From Nocardia neocaledoniensis (lineage in GTDB: Bacteria; Actinomycetota; Actinomycetes; Mycobacteriales; Mycobacteriaceae): a DNA stretch of 51,796 nt. Position numbers and translations under genes: made by a program. The notes beneath the pieces are model-generated. The model did not search any database, had not been told where the DNA came from, and was given only the letters and a program-made list of their open reading frames with translations. Below, in pieces: positions 28,120 to 37,285 of the stretch (its first letter is position 1; each line of letters opens with the position of its first letter). The stretch spans positions 1-51,796 of the forward strand of contig NZ_JARWOJ010000188.1 of NCBI RefSeq assembly GCF_029868625.1, given 5' to 3'.

Positions 28120-28779
28120 ATGAGATCAGCGATCGTGGTGGCCGCGCTGGTGACGCTGGCGGGAGGGCTGGCCGCCTGCGGCGACGACCAGGGTTCGACG
28201 GCGCAGACCACCCGGCCGAGCGCGGTGAGCCCCACCGTCGACCGGCCGAGTGCCTCGCCGACCATCGAGCCACCGGTCATCCTGCCGGGCACCGACATCC
28301 CCACCGTGCCGCTGGAACCCTCCGGCTCGGGCACCCCCGGTGGGCTGCCGTCCGGCCTGCCCTCCCGTGACGACGCCACCGTCGACGCCCGCGATTACCA
28401 GCAGCGCGACAGCTTCTACTTCCAATCACCCACCGGCAACATCATGTGCGGCATCCTCGCCGACGCACCCTTCGGCGTCGGCTGCCAGCTCTCGCACGCG
28501 AATGTCCTTCCCCCGCAACTGCCGGACTGCACCGACGCGCCGAACCGCAAGGTCGCCGTGCACACCGTCGGCGGCAAGTCCGAGTTCCTGTGCACCAGTC
28601 AGGGCATCTTCGTCGGCGAGCCGGTGGACGGCACCACCAAGGGCGGCGGCGCGACCCTGAACTACGGCGACACCCTCGTCGTGCGCGGCGTCGCCTGCAC
28701 CTCCACCGAACAGGGCATCCGCTGCGACGCGGCGGGCCACGGCTTCACCATCTCCGCCGACAGCCAGACCCTGTTCTAA
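28120..28779 (+). CDS. DUF6636-like lipoprotein
   Basis: 219 residues. Lipoprotein signal peptide with LAAC (Cys20), then a Pro/Ser/Thr-rich linker of about 70 residues, then a domain of about 130 residues with FQSPTGNIMCGI, GVGCQL, PDCTD, EFLCTSQG, LNYGDTLVVRGVACTS, IRCDAAGHGFTIS. The six cysteines and these motifs match DUF6636-type secreted proteins of actinobacteria; function unknown. ATG with GGGGAGAG upstream. Its stop overlaps that of the convergent MerR gene by three bases. Confidence 0.82.
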   Translation: MRSAIVVAALVTLAGGLAACGDDQGSTAQTTRPSAVSPTVDRPSASPTIEPPVILPGTDIPTVPLEPSGSGTPGGLPSGLPSRDDATVDARDYQQRDSFYFQSPTGNIMCGILADAPFGVGCQLSHANVLPPQLPDCTDAPNRKVAVHTVGGKSEFLCTSQGIFVGEPVDGTTKGGGATLNYGDTLVVRGVACTSTEQGIRCDAAGHGFTISADSQTLF

Positions 28780-29555
28780 CCAGGTCGGGGGATGTAGACA
28801 CCGGCCGCCCGCAGCTTCGCCTCGATGAGCGCGGCGAGCCTGCCGGGCGCGGTGTCCGCGTCCTGGTTGTGGTGCGCGATCATCTGATAGCGGGTGGCGG
28901 CCTCGGTGCGTGCCTGCAGCCCGGTCACGATCCGCAGCTGCGCTGGATTGGCGAGCAGTTGCGCGACCAGCGCGGTGGCGAGTTCTTCGACCCTCGGGTC
29001 GTCGGGCGCCCATTCCCTGGCTTCGACGCCACGCCGGAACAGGGCGACGTACACGGGATCCTCGATGGCGTTCTCGACGTCGGCCAGGTAGTCGTCGAAA
29101 CCCTCCGGCACCAGTGCCCTGGCCAGCACCCAGCCCTCCCTGGTCGCGGCCACCTCGTCGGCGGGAAAGCCGAGCTCGGGCATCCGCTCCAGCAGGGCGA
29201 CAGCGCGATCGGGCAGCAGTGCCCGGTTGCCGTCGGCCAGCCGGTGCAGGGTGTCGCGCCGGGCGGTCAGCTCGTCGATGCGTTCGCTGAGCTGCCGCCC
29301 GACCTCGGCCAGCGCGGCGGCGAAGCGATCGGCGTCGGCGTCGAGCAGCGGCTCGATCTCGGCGAGGGGCACGCCGGCCTCGGCCAGTGTCCTGACCTTG
29401 ACCAGCCGCAACAGCTCAGCGGACCCGTAGCGCCGGTAGCCCGAGCTGTCCCGGTCGGGCTCGGCGACCAGGCCGAGCTTGTGATAGTGCCGCACCGTCT
29501 TCACCGTGACACCGACGAACGCCGCCGCCTGCCCGATCGTGACCCCGTTCCGCAT
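28776..29555 (-). CDS. MerR family transcriptional regulator
   Basis: 259 residues. N-terminal MerR winged helix: TIGQAAAFVGVTVKTVRHYHKLGLVAEPDRDSSGYRRYGSAELLRLVKVRTLAEAGVPLAEI, followed by a coiled coil (about 75-115) and a helical C-terminal domain of about 140 residues, likely a ligand or TipAS-like region. No metal-binding cysteines, so not a metal sensor. Start ATG is 4 bases after the stop of the serine hydrolase gene, so they form an operon; the regulator probably controls that operon at the palindrome 30737-30749. Confidence 0.88.
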   Translation of the reverse strand: MRNGVTIGQAAAFVGVTVKTVRHYHKLGLVAEPDRDSSGYRRYGSAELLRLVKVRTLAEAGVPLAEIEPLLDADADRFAAALAEVGRQLSERIDELTARRDTLHRLADGNRALLPDRAVALLERMPELGFPADEVAATREGWVLARALVPEGFDDYLADVENAIEDPVYVALFRRGVEAREWAPDDPRVEELATALVAQLLANPAQLRIVTGLQARTEAATRYQMIAHHNQDADTAPGRLAALIEAKLRAAGVYIPRPG

Positions 29556-29559
29556 TCGT

Positions 29560-30678
29560 TCAGCTTGCCTTGTCCGCGACCGGGTTTCCGTCGAACACCG
29601 CGTCGAGCAGTGCCTTCTGCGCGACCTGGAACGCGGGCGCGATCGTCATCTCGGCATTGTCGACGCAGGTCAGGTACGCGGTCATGGCCCGGCTTCCGTC
29701 GGGGGTGCTGAACATCAGCGCCGCGTAGCCTGCGATGCCGCCGTTGTGGGTGATGACGGTGGCGCCGCCCTCGGTCCGCAGCACGAAGACGCCCAGCCCG
29801 TACTCCATGTTCGGGATGCCGGTGGCGTGCGTGGAGTACATCTCGGCCAGCAGGGCCTCGGGCACGAGCTTGCCACCGACCAGCGCGGTGATGAAAGTGT
29901 GCAGGTCCGCGGTCGTCGAGATCATGTCGCCGCCGGTGGCGATCCAGGACGGGTTGTGCTCGGTGACGTCGACCGTGCGCTGCTCGTCGCCGTCGGCGTA
30001 CCGGTAGTAGGCGTGCGGGTGCGGCTCGGGCAGCTCCGTCGACGTGCCCGGCACGACGGTCCCGGTCAGCCCGAGCGGGCCGAGGATCAGCCGATCCATC
30101 TCGGCGGCGAGCGAATTGCCGGTCACCTTCTCCACGAGCAACCTGGCGATGACGTAGTTGGTGTTGGAGTAACTCCATCCGGTCCCCGGCTCGAACCGCG
30201 CGGGCTTCGACAGGGCCAGCGTCACCAGGTCCTCGGGCAGGTAGGTGTCGAATCGTCGGTCCGCCCATTCCTTCCCGGCGATCGTCGAGGGAATGCCCGG
30301 GACGACGGTCCCGTCCTCGTAGAACTCGCCGGTGAAGTTGAACACTCCGCTGGTGTGCTGCAACACCATTCGCACGGTGATCCGCTCGTCGAGCGCGAAC
30401 TCGGGCAGGTAGCGCAGCACGGGCGCGTCCAGTTCGATCCGGCCCTCGGCGACCAGCTGCAGGACCACGGTGGCGGTGAATGTCTTGGTGTTGCTACCGA
30501 TCCGCACGTGCCCGTCGACCGGCGGCAGCGCCGTCCCGCCGAGCTCGGCCCGCCCCGCGGTACCAACCCATTCGCCCCGCTCGTCGTTCACCCGCAGCGA
30601 TGCCGCGAGGAACCCGGCCTCGACGGTCTCGTCGATGATCCGCTGCAGATCCTGTCGCGCAATGTCTTTCGTGCTCAT
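29560..30678 (-). CDS. Class C beta-lactamase-like serine hydrolase
   Basis: 372 residues. Active-site motifs: SNTK (SxxK) in VRIGSNTKTFTATVVLQLV, YSN in GWSYSNTNYVIARLL, and HNGG near the C-terminus in place of KTG. Belongs to the large beta-lactamase class C / D-Ala-D-Ala peptidase / esterase family. No obvious signal peptide, so a cytosolic esterase- or amidase-type role is likelier than cell-wall peptidase. ATG with GAGGAGAG upstream. Co-transcribed with the downstream MerR gene. Confidence 0.9.
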   Translation of the reverse strand: MSTKDIARQDLQRIIDETVEAGFLAASLRVNDERGEWVGTAGRAELGGTALPPVDGHVRIGSNTKTFTATVVLQLVAEGRIELDAPVLRYLPEFALDERITVRMVLQHTSGVFNFTGEFYEDGTVVPGIPSTIAGKEWADRRFDTYLPEDLVTLALSKPARFEPGTGWSYSNTNYVIARLLVEKVTGNSLAAEMDRLILGPLGLTGTVVPGTSTELPEPHPHAYYRYADGDEQRTVDVTEHNPSWIATGGDMISTTADLHTFITALVGGKLVPEALLAEMYSTHATGIPNMEYGLGVFVLRTEGGATVITHNGGIAGYAALMFSTPDGSRAMTAYLTCVDNAEMTIAPAFQVAQKALLDAVFDGNPVADKAS

Positions 30679-30736
30679 GCTGACTCTCCTCGTTCCAGGT
30701 GTTCCGGCTCTGTGCCGCTGAAACGAGACTCCGCCC

Positions 30737-30749
30737 TGACCTTAGGTCA
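30737..30749. promoter_or_regulatory. Perfect palindrome upstream of the serine hydrolase-MerR operon
   Basis: TGACCTTAGGTCA is a perfect 6-bp dyad around one base. On the minus strand it overlaps TTGACC, a good -35, as is typical of MerR sites that lie between -35 and -10. It is 59 bases before the hydrolase start codon. Probable operator for the MerR regulator two genes on. Confidence 0.5.
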
Positions 30750-30757
30750 ACCGCAAC

Positions 30758-30773
30758 AGTGACTCGGGTCACT
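30758..30773. promoter_or_regulatory. Second dyad beside the MerR operator
   Basis: AGTGAC (30758-30763) and GTCACT (30768-30773) form a perfect dyad with a 4-base centre. It overlaps the stop codon of the Lrp gene and lies nine bases from the first palindrome. It may be a second operator half or chance. Confidence 0.25.
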
Positions 30774-31236
30774 CCGGCGATGGCGGTAGTGGCGTCACCA
30801 CCGAGCGGCGAAAGTGGTTGAAGATGATCGACGTTCGCACATCGACGATCTCCTTGCGCTGAGTGAGGCGATCGAGCACGAAGTCGCTCAGCTGGTCGTT
30901 GTCGGCGACGGCGATGTGCAGGAGGAAGTCGTCGCTGCCCGACATCACGAATACCGCGAGCACCTCGGGCAGCCCCTGCACGAAGCTGCGGAACGACTCG
31001 ATGACCGGACGGTCGGTCGGTCGCAGCCGAACCGCGATCATCGCCTGCACCGGTCGGCCGATCTTCTTCAGGTCCACATCGACTTCGTATCCGCGGACGA
31101 TCCCGCGCCTGGTCAGTTCCCGCACCCGTTCCAGACAGGTCGACTGCGCGATGTGCAGTTTCCGTGCGAGCTCCTTGTTGGTCTGCTTGGCGTCCTCCTG
31201 GAGCAGGGTCAGCAGCGCCGTATCAAGTTCATCCAC
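30769..31236 (-). CDS. Lrp/AsnC family transcriptional regulator
   Basis: 155 residues, the family's standard length. N-terminal helix-turn-helix DELDTALLTLLQEDAKQTNKELARKLHIAQSTCLERVRELTRRGIVRGY, followed by the RAM effector domain (about 68-145) with SGSDDFLLHIAVADNDQLSDFVLDRLTQR. Binds DNA as an octamer-type assembly and responds to an amino acid or similar ligand. Start GTG with AAGGAGG five bases upstream; a longer frame has no site. Divergent from the EamA exporter gene with a strong dyad between them. Confidence 0.92.
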   Translation of the reverse strand: MDELDTALLTLLQEDAKQTNKELARKLHIAQSTCLERVRELTRRGIVRGYEVDVDLKKIGRPVQAMIAVRLRPTDRPVIESFRSFVQGLPEVLAVFVMSGSDDFLLHIAVADNDQLSDFVLDRLTQRKEIVDVRTSIIFNHFRRSVVTPLPPSPE

Positions 31237-31285
31237 CGTGGCCTCCTTCGCGTCGATACCGACTATTCTTCGTGATATCAGTCCA

Positions 31286-31316
31286 GCCGCCGAATTTGCC
31301 ACGCCAAATCGGCGGC
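31286..31316. promoter_or_regulatory. Inverted repeat between lrp-like and EamA genes, candidate operator
   Basis: Arms GCCGCCGAATTTG (31286-31298) and CAAATCGGCGGC (31305-31316) are reverse complements except for one extra base in the left arm, with a 6-base centre. It lies in the 105-base divergent intergenic region and is the obvious candidate Lrp-type site. Confidence 0.45.
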
Positions 31317-31341
31317 ACGCCCCGTGTGTTGTGTTCGGGCC

Positions 31342-32244
31342 ATGCAGATCACCGCTCCCGTCGACCGTCGAGTCGGCCTCTCCGCCGCCGCGGTGCTCGC
31401 CGCCGCGTTGATCTGGAGCTCATCGTTCGCGGTGACGAAGGTGGTGCTCGCCGAGGTGCCGCCCCTGACGGTCGGCGCGCTGCGATTCGGGTTCGCCGCG
31501 GCGATCCTGGGGGTACTGGTCCGCGTGCGGCGAGATCGGCGCACGCTCACCCGGCGACAGCGGATTCGGATCGGTGGCGCGGGCGTTCTGGGGATCACGG
31601 TGTATTTCGCGGTCGAGAATGTGGGGGTCGATCTGGCGACGGCGTCCGACGCCACGCTGATCGTCGCCGCCTATCCGATCATCACGATGGTTCCCGAGAT
31701 CCTCTGCGGCCGTGCGCGATTCTCGGCGATCCGATTCGCGGGCACGCTGGTGGCGATCGGCGGGGTGTGGCTGGTCGTGCGTGGGGCCGCGGGTGCCGGC
31801 GGCGGGCACCACCTGCTCGGTGACGCGATCCTGCTGGCGGGTGGCATCGTATGGGCGCTGTACAACTTCGTCGCCAAGCGTGACGATTCCGGCGCCTCGG
31901 CGATCGTGGTCACCTACTACCAAACCCTGGCGGGTGCGTGCGGTTTCGCGCTGTTGGCGATGTCCGAAGCCGACAGCTGGAGCGTCCCGTCGGGGGCGAA
32001 TCTGGCGCGGATCGCGTTTCTCGCGGCGCTGTGCTCGGTGGCGGCGTTTCTGCTCTACAACCACGGCCTGCGCGGGCTCGACCCGAGTGCCGCGGTCAAT
32101 CTGCTCAATATCGTTCCGGTCGCCGGGCTGGCCTGGGCGGTGCTGCTGGCGGGTGAGCGGCTGAATCCCGCCCAGGTGCTCGGCGGCGCGATCGTCATCG
32201 TCGGGGTCATGATGGGTCTGCACCGGAATGCGGTCGACCACTGA
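31342..32244 (+). CDS. EamA/DMT family exporter
   Basis: 300 residues, ten hydrophobic helices in two EamA repeats: LAAALIWSSSFAVTKVVLAEVPPLTVGALRFGFAA and LLAGGIVWALYNFVAKRDDSGASAIVVTYYQ...LGGAIVIVGVMMG. Small-metabolite exporter, possibly of amino acids since it is divergent from an Lrp-type regulator (inference). ATG chosen as the start of the family N-terminus; no strong ribosome site. A large hairpin follows the stop. Confidence 0.87.
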   Translation: MQITAPVDRRVGLSAAAVLAAALIWSSSFAVTKVVLAEVPPLTVGALRFGFAAAILGVLVRVRRDRRTLTRRQRIRIGGAGVLGITVYFAVENVGVDLATASDATLIVAAYPIITMVPEILCGRARFSAIRFAGTLVAIGGVWLVVRGAAGAGGGHHLLGDAILLAGGIVWALYNFVAKRDDSGASAIVVTYYQTLAGACGFALLAMSEADSWSVPSGANLARIAFLAALCSVAAFLLYNHGLRGLDPSAAVNLLNIVPVAGLAWAVLLAGERLNPAQVLGGAIVIVGVMMGLHRNAVDH

Positions 32245-32247
32245 CAA

Positions 32248-32280
32248 GGGCGGGGCGGCAGTCGCTCTGCCGCCCCGCCC
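32248..32280. terminator. 14-bp perfect hairpin between convergent genes
   Basis: GGGCGGGGCGGCAG (32248-32261) pairs perfectly with CTGCCGCCCCGCCC (32267-32280), loop TCGCT. It sits between the ends of the EamA exporter and copper ATPase genes. No T-run, so it is probably a bidirectional, U-tract-less actinobacterial terminator. Confidence 0.65.
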
Positions 32281-32293
32281 GTCGTGCGTCGAA

Positions 32294-34549
32294 CTACCGC
32301 GCCGTCGACTCGAAGCGGCGCAGGCGCAGGCTGTTGCTCACCACGAAGACCGAGCTGAACGCCATCGCGGCGCCCGCCAGCATGGGGTTGAGCAGGCCGG
32401 CCATGGCCAGTGGGATCGCGGCGACGTTGTAGGCGAAGGCCCAGAACAGGTTGCCCTTGATCGTGGCCAGCGTGCGCCGGGACAGCCGGATCGCGTCGGC
32501 GGCGGCGCGCAGGTCGCCGCGGACCAGGGTCAGGTCGCTGGCCTCGATGGCGACATCGGTGCCGGTGCCCATCGACAGACCGAGATCGGCCTGGGCCAGG
32601 GCGGCCGCGTCGTTGACGCCGTCACCGACCATCGCGACGACCTTGCCCTCGGCCTGCAGCCGCTTGACCGTCTCCACCTTGTCCTGCGGCAGCACCTCCG
32701 CGATCACCTCGTCGATGCCCACCTCGTCACCGATGGTGCGGGCCGCGCGAGCGTTGTCGCCGGTCAGCAGGATCGGAGTGAGGCCGAGCTCACGGAACTG
32801 CGCGATGGCCTGGGCCGAAGTCGGTTTCACCGCGTCGGCGACCACGAGGACGCCGCGCGCTTTCCCGTCCCAGCCGACGGCGACCGCGGTCCGGCCCGCC
32901 GACTCCGCTTCCGCCATCGCGGTTTCCAGGTGCTTCGGCAGCGGCTGCGACCAGTCGGCCAGCAGTCGTGCCCGGCCGACGATCACCGCCGACCCGTTCA
33001 CCACGCCCTGCACGCCGAGACCCTCGACATTGGCGAAGCCCTCCACCGGCAGCAGCGTGCCGAACTCGTCCTGCGCGCCCTTGGCGATCGCCTGCGCGAT
33101 CGGGTGCTCCGACGAATGTTCCAGCGCCCCGGCCAGTTCCAGCACCCGGCCGCGCTCCTCGCCCTCGGCGGGCAGCACGTCGAGCAGGGTCATCTTGCCG
33201 GTGGTGACAGTGCCGGTCTTGTCCAGCACGATGGTGTCGACCTTGCGGGTGGATTCCAGCACCTCGGGCCCCTTGATCAGGATGCCGAGCTGGGCGCCGC
33301 GACCGGTGCCGACCATCAGCGCGGTCGGGGTGGCCAGGCCGAGGGCGCACGGGCAGGCGATGATCAGCACCGCGACACCGGCGGTGAAGGCCGCCGCGAT
33401 CGCGCCACCGGTGCCGAGCCAGAAGCCGAGGGTGGCCACGGCCAGCGCGATGACGATCGGCACGAAGATGCCGGAGATCTTGTCGGCCAGGCGCTGGGCC
33501 TGCGCCTTGCCGGTCTGCGCGTCCTCGACCAGCTGCGCCATCTGGGCGAGCTGGGTGTCGGAGCCGATCCTGGTGGCGCGCACCAGGAGTCGACCGCCCA
33601 CGTTGACGGTCGCACCGGTGACGGTGTCGCCCGCGCCGACCTCCACCGGCACCGACTCACCGGTCAGCATCGACGCGTCGACCGCCGAGCTGCCCTCGCT
33701 CACCACGCCGTCGGTGGCGATCTTCTCGCCGGGCCGCACCACGAATTCGTCACCGACGGCCAGCTGCTCCACCGGGATGCGCGTCTCGACACCGTCGCGC
33801 AACACCGCGACATCCTTGGCGCCCAGCTCCAGCAGTGCCTTCAACGCCGCACCGGCCCGGCGCTTGGACCTGGCCTCGAAGTAGCGCCCGGCCAGGATGA
33901 ACGTGGTGACGCCCGCCGCGGCCTCCAGGTAGATGCTGCCGGTGCCGTCCATCCGCGCGATGGTGAATTCGAACGGGTGCTTCATTCCCGGCGTGCCCGC
34001 GGTGCCCCAGAACAGGGCGTACAGCGACCAGCCGAAGGCGGCCAGCGTGCCCATCGACACCAGCGTGTCCATGGTGGCGGTGCCGTGCTTCAGGTTGGTC
34101 CAGGCCGCCTTGTGGAAGGGCAGCGCGCCCCACACCACGACCGGCGCGGCCAGCGTCAGCGAGAGCCACTGCCAGTTGGTGAACTGCAGCGCCGGGATCA
34201 TCGCCATCGCGATCACCGGCACGGTGAGCACCAGCGACACCAGCAATCGGGTGCGCAGTGAGGCGGTCGGATCGGGCTCGGCGACGGGCTCGTCGGTGCG
34301 CTCCGGCTGCTTCGGGGCGGGGAGTGCCGCGGTGTAGCCGGCCTGCTCGACGGTGGCGATCAGCTCCTCGGGGGAGACGTCACCGGAGAAGTCGACGCGC
34401 GCCTTCTCGGTGGCGTAGTTGACCGTGGCGGTGACCCCGTCGAGCTTGTTGAGCTTCTTCTCGATCCGGTTCGCGCAGGAAGCGCAGGTCATGCCACCGA
34501 TCACCAGTTCTACCTGGCCGGTGCCCGGTGGGTGTGTCACGGCGGTCAT
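32294..34549 (-). CDS. copA: Copper-translocating P1B-type ATPase
   Basis: 751 residues. One N-terminal heavy-metal-associated domain with GMTCASC (metal site Cys22/Cys25), then a membrane pump with TGES (296-299), CPC in [11 protein letters not shown] (399-401), the phosphorylated Asp443 in DKTGT, a HP motif (His482) and [13 protein letters not shown] plus MxCxxC marks Cu(I) export (P1B-1). Uses ATP to expel Cu(I) from the cytosol. ATG with GGAGC upstream. Last gene of a copZ-secreted protein-copA unit driven from the CsoR-type site at 35810. Confidence 0.94.
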   Translation of the reverse strand: MTAVTHPPGTGQVELVIGGMTCASCANRIEKKLNKLDGVTATVNYATEKARVDFSGDVSPEELIATVEQAGYTAALPAPKQPERTDEPVAEPDPTASLRTRLLVSLVLTVPVIAMAMIPALQFTNWQWLSLTLAAPVVVWGALPFHKAAWTNLKHGTATMDTLVSMGTLAAFGWSLYALFWGTAGTPGMKHPFEFTIARMDGTGSIYLEAAAGVTTFILAGRYFEARSKRRAGAALKALLELGAKDVAVLRDGVETRIPVEQLAVGDEFVVRPGEKIATDGVVSEGSSAVDASMLTGESVPVEVGAGDTVTGATVNVGGRLLVRATRIGSDTQLAQMAQLVEDAQTGKAQAQRLADKISGIFVPIVIALAVATLGFWLGTGGAIAAAFTAGVAVLIIACPCALGLATPTALMVGTGRGAQLGILIKGPEVLESTRKVDTIVLDKTGTVTTGKMTLLDVLPAEGEERGRVLELAGALEHSSEHPIAQAIAKGAQDEFGTLLPVEGFANVEGLGVQGVVNGSAVIVGRARLLADWSQPLPKHLETAMAEAESAGRTAVAVGWDGKARGVLVVADAVKPTSAQAIAQFRELGLTPILLTGDNARAARTIGDEVGIDEVIAEVLPQDKVETVKRLQAEGKVVAMVGDGVNDAAALAQADLGLSMGTGTDVAIEASDLTLVRGDLRAAADAIRLSRRTLATIKGNLFWAFAYNVAAIPLAMAGLLNPMLAGAAMAFSSVFVVSNSLRLRRFESTAR

Positions 34550-34608
34550 GGGTTGCTCCGTTTCGTTCCTGGTATCGATTCTTGCTGAGAGGTTGCGGGC
34601 GGGCTACG

Positions 34609-35547
34609 TCAGTGCCCGTGGCCGGGGGCGCCGGTGTCGGCGGGCGCGCTGGTCGGCGCGGGGTTGCTCGCTCCGGTGGCGTCCGGCTGGGCGACTCGCA
34701 CGGTGAACTCGGCGGTGCGCACCACGCCCTGGTGCTGGAAGTCGAGAAACAGGCGGTAGTCGCCCGCGCTCGGCGCGTTCACCACGAAGTCGATCCCCGG
34801 CCCGGACGGGGTGACCCCGTCGCCGGGCGCCCCCTCGGGATGGACGTGCAGGTAGGCCAGGTCGGCGGCGCGCAGGGCGACCAGGTGACCGTAGGCGCCC
34901 AGGTAGGGCTGCAGATCGGTGACCGGGGCGCCGTTGCGGCTCACCGAGAGGGTGACCGGCGAGGCCGTGCCGGGGGCGATCGTGCCGTTCAACGCGACCT
35001 CGTATTCCCCGACCTTCGCGGTCGCCACCGGGGCCGGCAGTGCCTGCACGTCGTAGTTGCCCGCGACCCGCAGATCCGCGCCGAGGGTCAGGCCCGGCCC
35101 GCCCGCTGGGGTGAAGTCGGCGAAGACCCGGTAGTCACCGGCCCGGCTCAGGTTCAGCGGAACCGTCCAGGTCCCGGCCGGATCGAGCACCGGGTGCACG
35201 TGCTGGAAGCCGGCCATGTCGCGCCGGACCACGATCAGGTGCAGATCCTTGTCGTGGCTGGTCTGGTACTTCGTGACCGGCGCGCCGGTGGCGTCGAGGA
35301 TGCGGAAGCTGACGGGGGCCTGCGCGGCGGTCGTGGTGACGGTCTTGTCCAGGGCCAGGGTGTAGCCCTTGTCGGTGACCAGCAGGCCGCCCGGCAGGTC
35401 GTCGGCGGGAGCCGCGGCGGTCTCGTGCTCGCCGTGCCCGGCCGGTTCGGTGGGTTCCGGACCGACCAGGGCGCCGGCGGCCAGAGCGATCCCGAAGACC
35501 GCCGCGAGGCCGAGGGCGAAACCGGCGAACTTGGTAGTTGCGTTCAT
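34609..35547 (-). CDS. His-rich exported protein of the copper operon
   Basis: 312 residues. One N-terminal hydrophobic helix (about 7-29) as signal anchor or signal peptide, then GHGEHE, a two-repeat beta domain with HLIVVRRDMAGFQHVHPVL and ADLAYLHVHPEG, and a C-terminal tail ending GHGH. The HxH pairs and end tags suggest periplasmic-side copper binding. Such proteins often accompany CopA in actinobacteria; their exact role (capture of exported Cu) is inferred. ATG with GGAGC upstream; a longer frame lacks support. Confidence 0.75.
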   Translation of the reverse strand: MNATTKFAGFALGLAAVFGIALAAGALVGPEPTEPAGHGEHETAAAPADDLPGGLLVTDKGYTLALDKTVTTTAAQAPVSFRILDATGAPVTKYQTSHDKDLHLIVVRRDMAGFQHVHPVLDPAGTWTVPLNLSRAGDYRVFADFTPAGGPGLTLGADLRVAGNYDVQALPAPVATAKVGEYEVALNGTIAPGTASPVTLSVSRNGAPVTDLQPYLGAYGHLVALRAADLAYLHVHPEGAPGDGVTPSGPGIDFVVNAPSAGDYRLFLDFQHQGVVRTAEFTVRVAQPDATGASNPAPTSAPADTGAPGHGH

Positions 35548-35567
35548 CGGGATGCTCCGTTTCGGGT

Positions 35568-35771
35568 TCAGTCGGCGAGTTGGAAACCGGCCGCGGACAC
35601 GGCGTCGGCCAGGGCGGTGCGGTCGGGCTCGGTGCCTTCGATGGTCACCTTGCCGTCGGCCAGGTCGACATCGACGCCGGTGACGCCGGGCAGGGCGCCG
35701 ACCTTGTCGCGCACCTTGTTGGTGCAGCAACCGCAGGTCATGCCGGTGACGGTGACGGTGGTGGTGCTCAT
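35568..35771 (-). CDS. copZ: CopZ-like copper chaperone
   Basis: 67 residues, one heavy-metal-associated domain. Metal site GMTCGCC (Cys13 and Cys16, with an extra Cys15). Carries Cu(I) to CopA in the cytosol. ATG with GGAGAA eight bases upstream; an upstream ATG would add 13 residues reaching into the promoter. First gene of the copper operon. Confidence 0.92.
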   Translation of the reverse strand: MSTTTVTVTGMTCGCCTNKVRDKVGALPGVTGVDVDLADGKVTIEGTEPDRTALADAVSAAGFQLAD

Positions 35772-35805
35772 GGTGGTGTTCTCCTCGTCGTCGATCTCAA
35801 TCATT

Positions 35806-35833
35806 ACCATACCCCCCTAGGGTACGTTGTCAA
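35806..35833 (-). promoter_or_regulatory. Promoter of the copper operon with CsoR-type operator in the spacer
   Basis: On the minus strand TTGACA (35828-35833), a 16-base spacer and TATGGT (35806-35811). The spacer and -10 contain TACCCCCCTAGGGTA (35810-35824), matching the CsoR-type TACCC-N5-GGGTA dyad. The -35 overlaps the stop codon of the MFS gene upstream. Confidence 0.75.
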
Positions 35834-37245
35834 ACGGTCGCGCCTGCCTTGTCGGCGGCCGGTGCGCGCATGACCGCCGCCGTGATGGCGGCCCCGGCCA
35901 GGGCGAGGATGCCCGCGCCGAGGAAGGCGGCCGAGTAGCCGTCGGTCAGTGCCGTTGCATCGCCCAGCTGGTCGGCGCCGAACGCGGCCGCCACCGCGGT
36001 CATCGCGGCCAGGCCCAGTGCGGAACCCACCTGGTAGCTCACGTTGACGATGCCCGAGGCCAACCCGCCCTCCTCCGGCCGCGCCGCCGAGATGGCCGTG
36101 CCGAGCGAGGGGATGAAGGCCAGCGACATACCCCCGGCGGCTACCAGCGAGGCGGGCAGCACGTCGACCCAGAAGTTGCCGGTCGGCCGCACCAGCGACA
36201 TGATCCCGAGGCCGAGGCCGAGCACGATCAGGCCGGTGACGATCATCGGCTTGGCGCCGAAACGCTGCATCGCCTTCGGGGCGAGCACCACCATGCCGAG
36301 CATGATCAGCGTGGTCATCGGCAACAGCGCGGCGCCGGAGGGGAACGCGCTGTAGCCGAGTACCTGCTGCAGGTACAGATTGAGGAAGAACCACATCGGC
36401 ACCCACGCCGCGGCCAGGGCGAACTGGGCGAAGTTGGCGGCGGCGAGGTTCGGCGCGCGGAAGATGCTCAACCGCATCAGCGGCTCGCTACGGCGCGACT
36501 GGATGACGACGAACCCGGCGAGCAGCGCGGCGGCCAGCGCCAGCACACCCCAGGTCTGACCCGAAGCCCAGCCCACCTCCGGCGCCTGCACGATGGCGTA
36601 CACCGCGGCGGCCAAACCGGCTGTCACGGTGACGGATCCGGCGATATCGATCGAGCCCTTGCGCGCCGGGGCGGCGGGCATCAGCAGCGGAACGGCGATC
36701 AGCGCGAGCGCGGCGATCGGGAGATTGATGTAGAAGACCCAAGGCCAGCTGATGTATTCGGTGATCACGCCGCCGAGGAACACGCCGGCCGTACCACCGG
36801 CGGGCGCGGCCGCGCCGTACACGGCGAGTGCCTTGGTGAGTTCACCCGGCGAGCCGCCGAACAGCATCATCAGCAGGGTCAGCGCCGAGGGCGCGATCAG
36901 CGCGGCGCCGGCGCCCTGGATCGCCCGGCCCGCCAATTCGAGGCCGACCGTTCCGGCGGCGCCCGCGAGCACGGAGCCGATCGCGAGAACGAGCCAGCCC
37001 GCCCCGAACACCCGCCGCGCGCCGAGCAGGTCGGAGAGCCTGCCGCCGAGCAGCAGCAGTCCGCCGAAGGCGACGACGTAGGCATTGAAAACCCAGGTCA
37101 GATTGCCCGGTGTGAAGCCGAGTTCGGCCTGCATCTTGGGCAGCGCGATCCCGATGATCGAAGTGTCCATGATGACCATGAATTGCGCGGCGGCGATCAC
37201 CGCCAGCGCCCACCACTTCCTGGTGGATACCGATTGTGTGGTCAC
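35830..37245 (-). CDS. DHA2-type MFS efflux transporter under a CsoR-type operator
   Basis: 471 residues with 14 predicted helices. Starts RKWWALAVIAAAQFMVIMDTSIIGIALPKMQAELGF, the DHA2 drug:H+ antiporter opening, with motif A as GGRLSDLLGARRVFG and motif C-like GGTAGVFLGGVITEYISWPWVFYINLPI. Likely proton-driven efflux of an organic compound, with a copper link suggested by its operator. GTG start with GAAAGGA eight bases upstream. Its promoter carries the same operator as the copper operon downstream. Confidence 0.87.
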   Translation of the reverse strand: MTTQSVSTRKWWALAVIAAAQFMVIMDTSIIGIALPKMQAELGFTPGNLTWVFNAYVVAFGGLLLLGGRLSDLLGARRVFGAGWLVLAIGSVLAGAAGTVGLELAGRAIQGAGAALIAPSALTLLMMLFGGSPGELTKALAVYGAAAPAGGTAGVFLGGVITEYISWPWVFYINLPIAALALIAVPLLMPAAPARKGSIDIAGSVTVTAGLAAAVYAIVQAPEVGWASGQTWGVLALAAALLAGFVVIQSRRSEPLMRLSIFRAPNLAAANFAQFALAAAWVPMWFFLNLYLQQVLGYSAFPSGAALLPMTTLIMLGMVVLAPKAMQRFGAKPMIVTGLIVLGLGLGIMSLVRPTGNFWVDVLPASLVAAGGMSLAFIPSLGTAISAARPEEGGLASGIVNVSYQVGSALGLAAMTAVAAAFGADQLGDATALTDGYSAAFLGAGILALAGAAITAAVMRAPAADKAGATV

Positions 37246-37285
37246 GACTTTCGTCCTTTCGAGCGGAGAGCGTCTCGTGCTCGGT

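Noticed and set aside
32228..34261. 677-codon plus-strand open frame opposite copA
   Set aside because: Antisense shadow of a clearly real P-type ATPase; His/Arg/Gln-rich with no domain.
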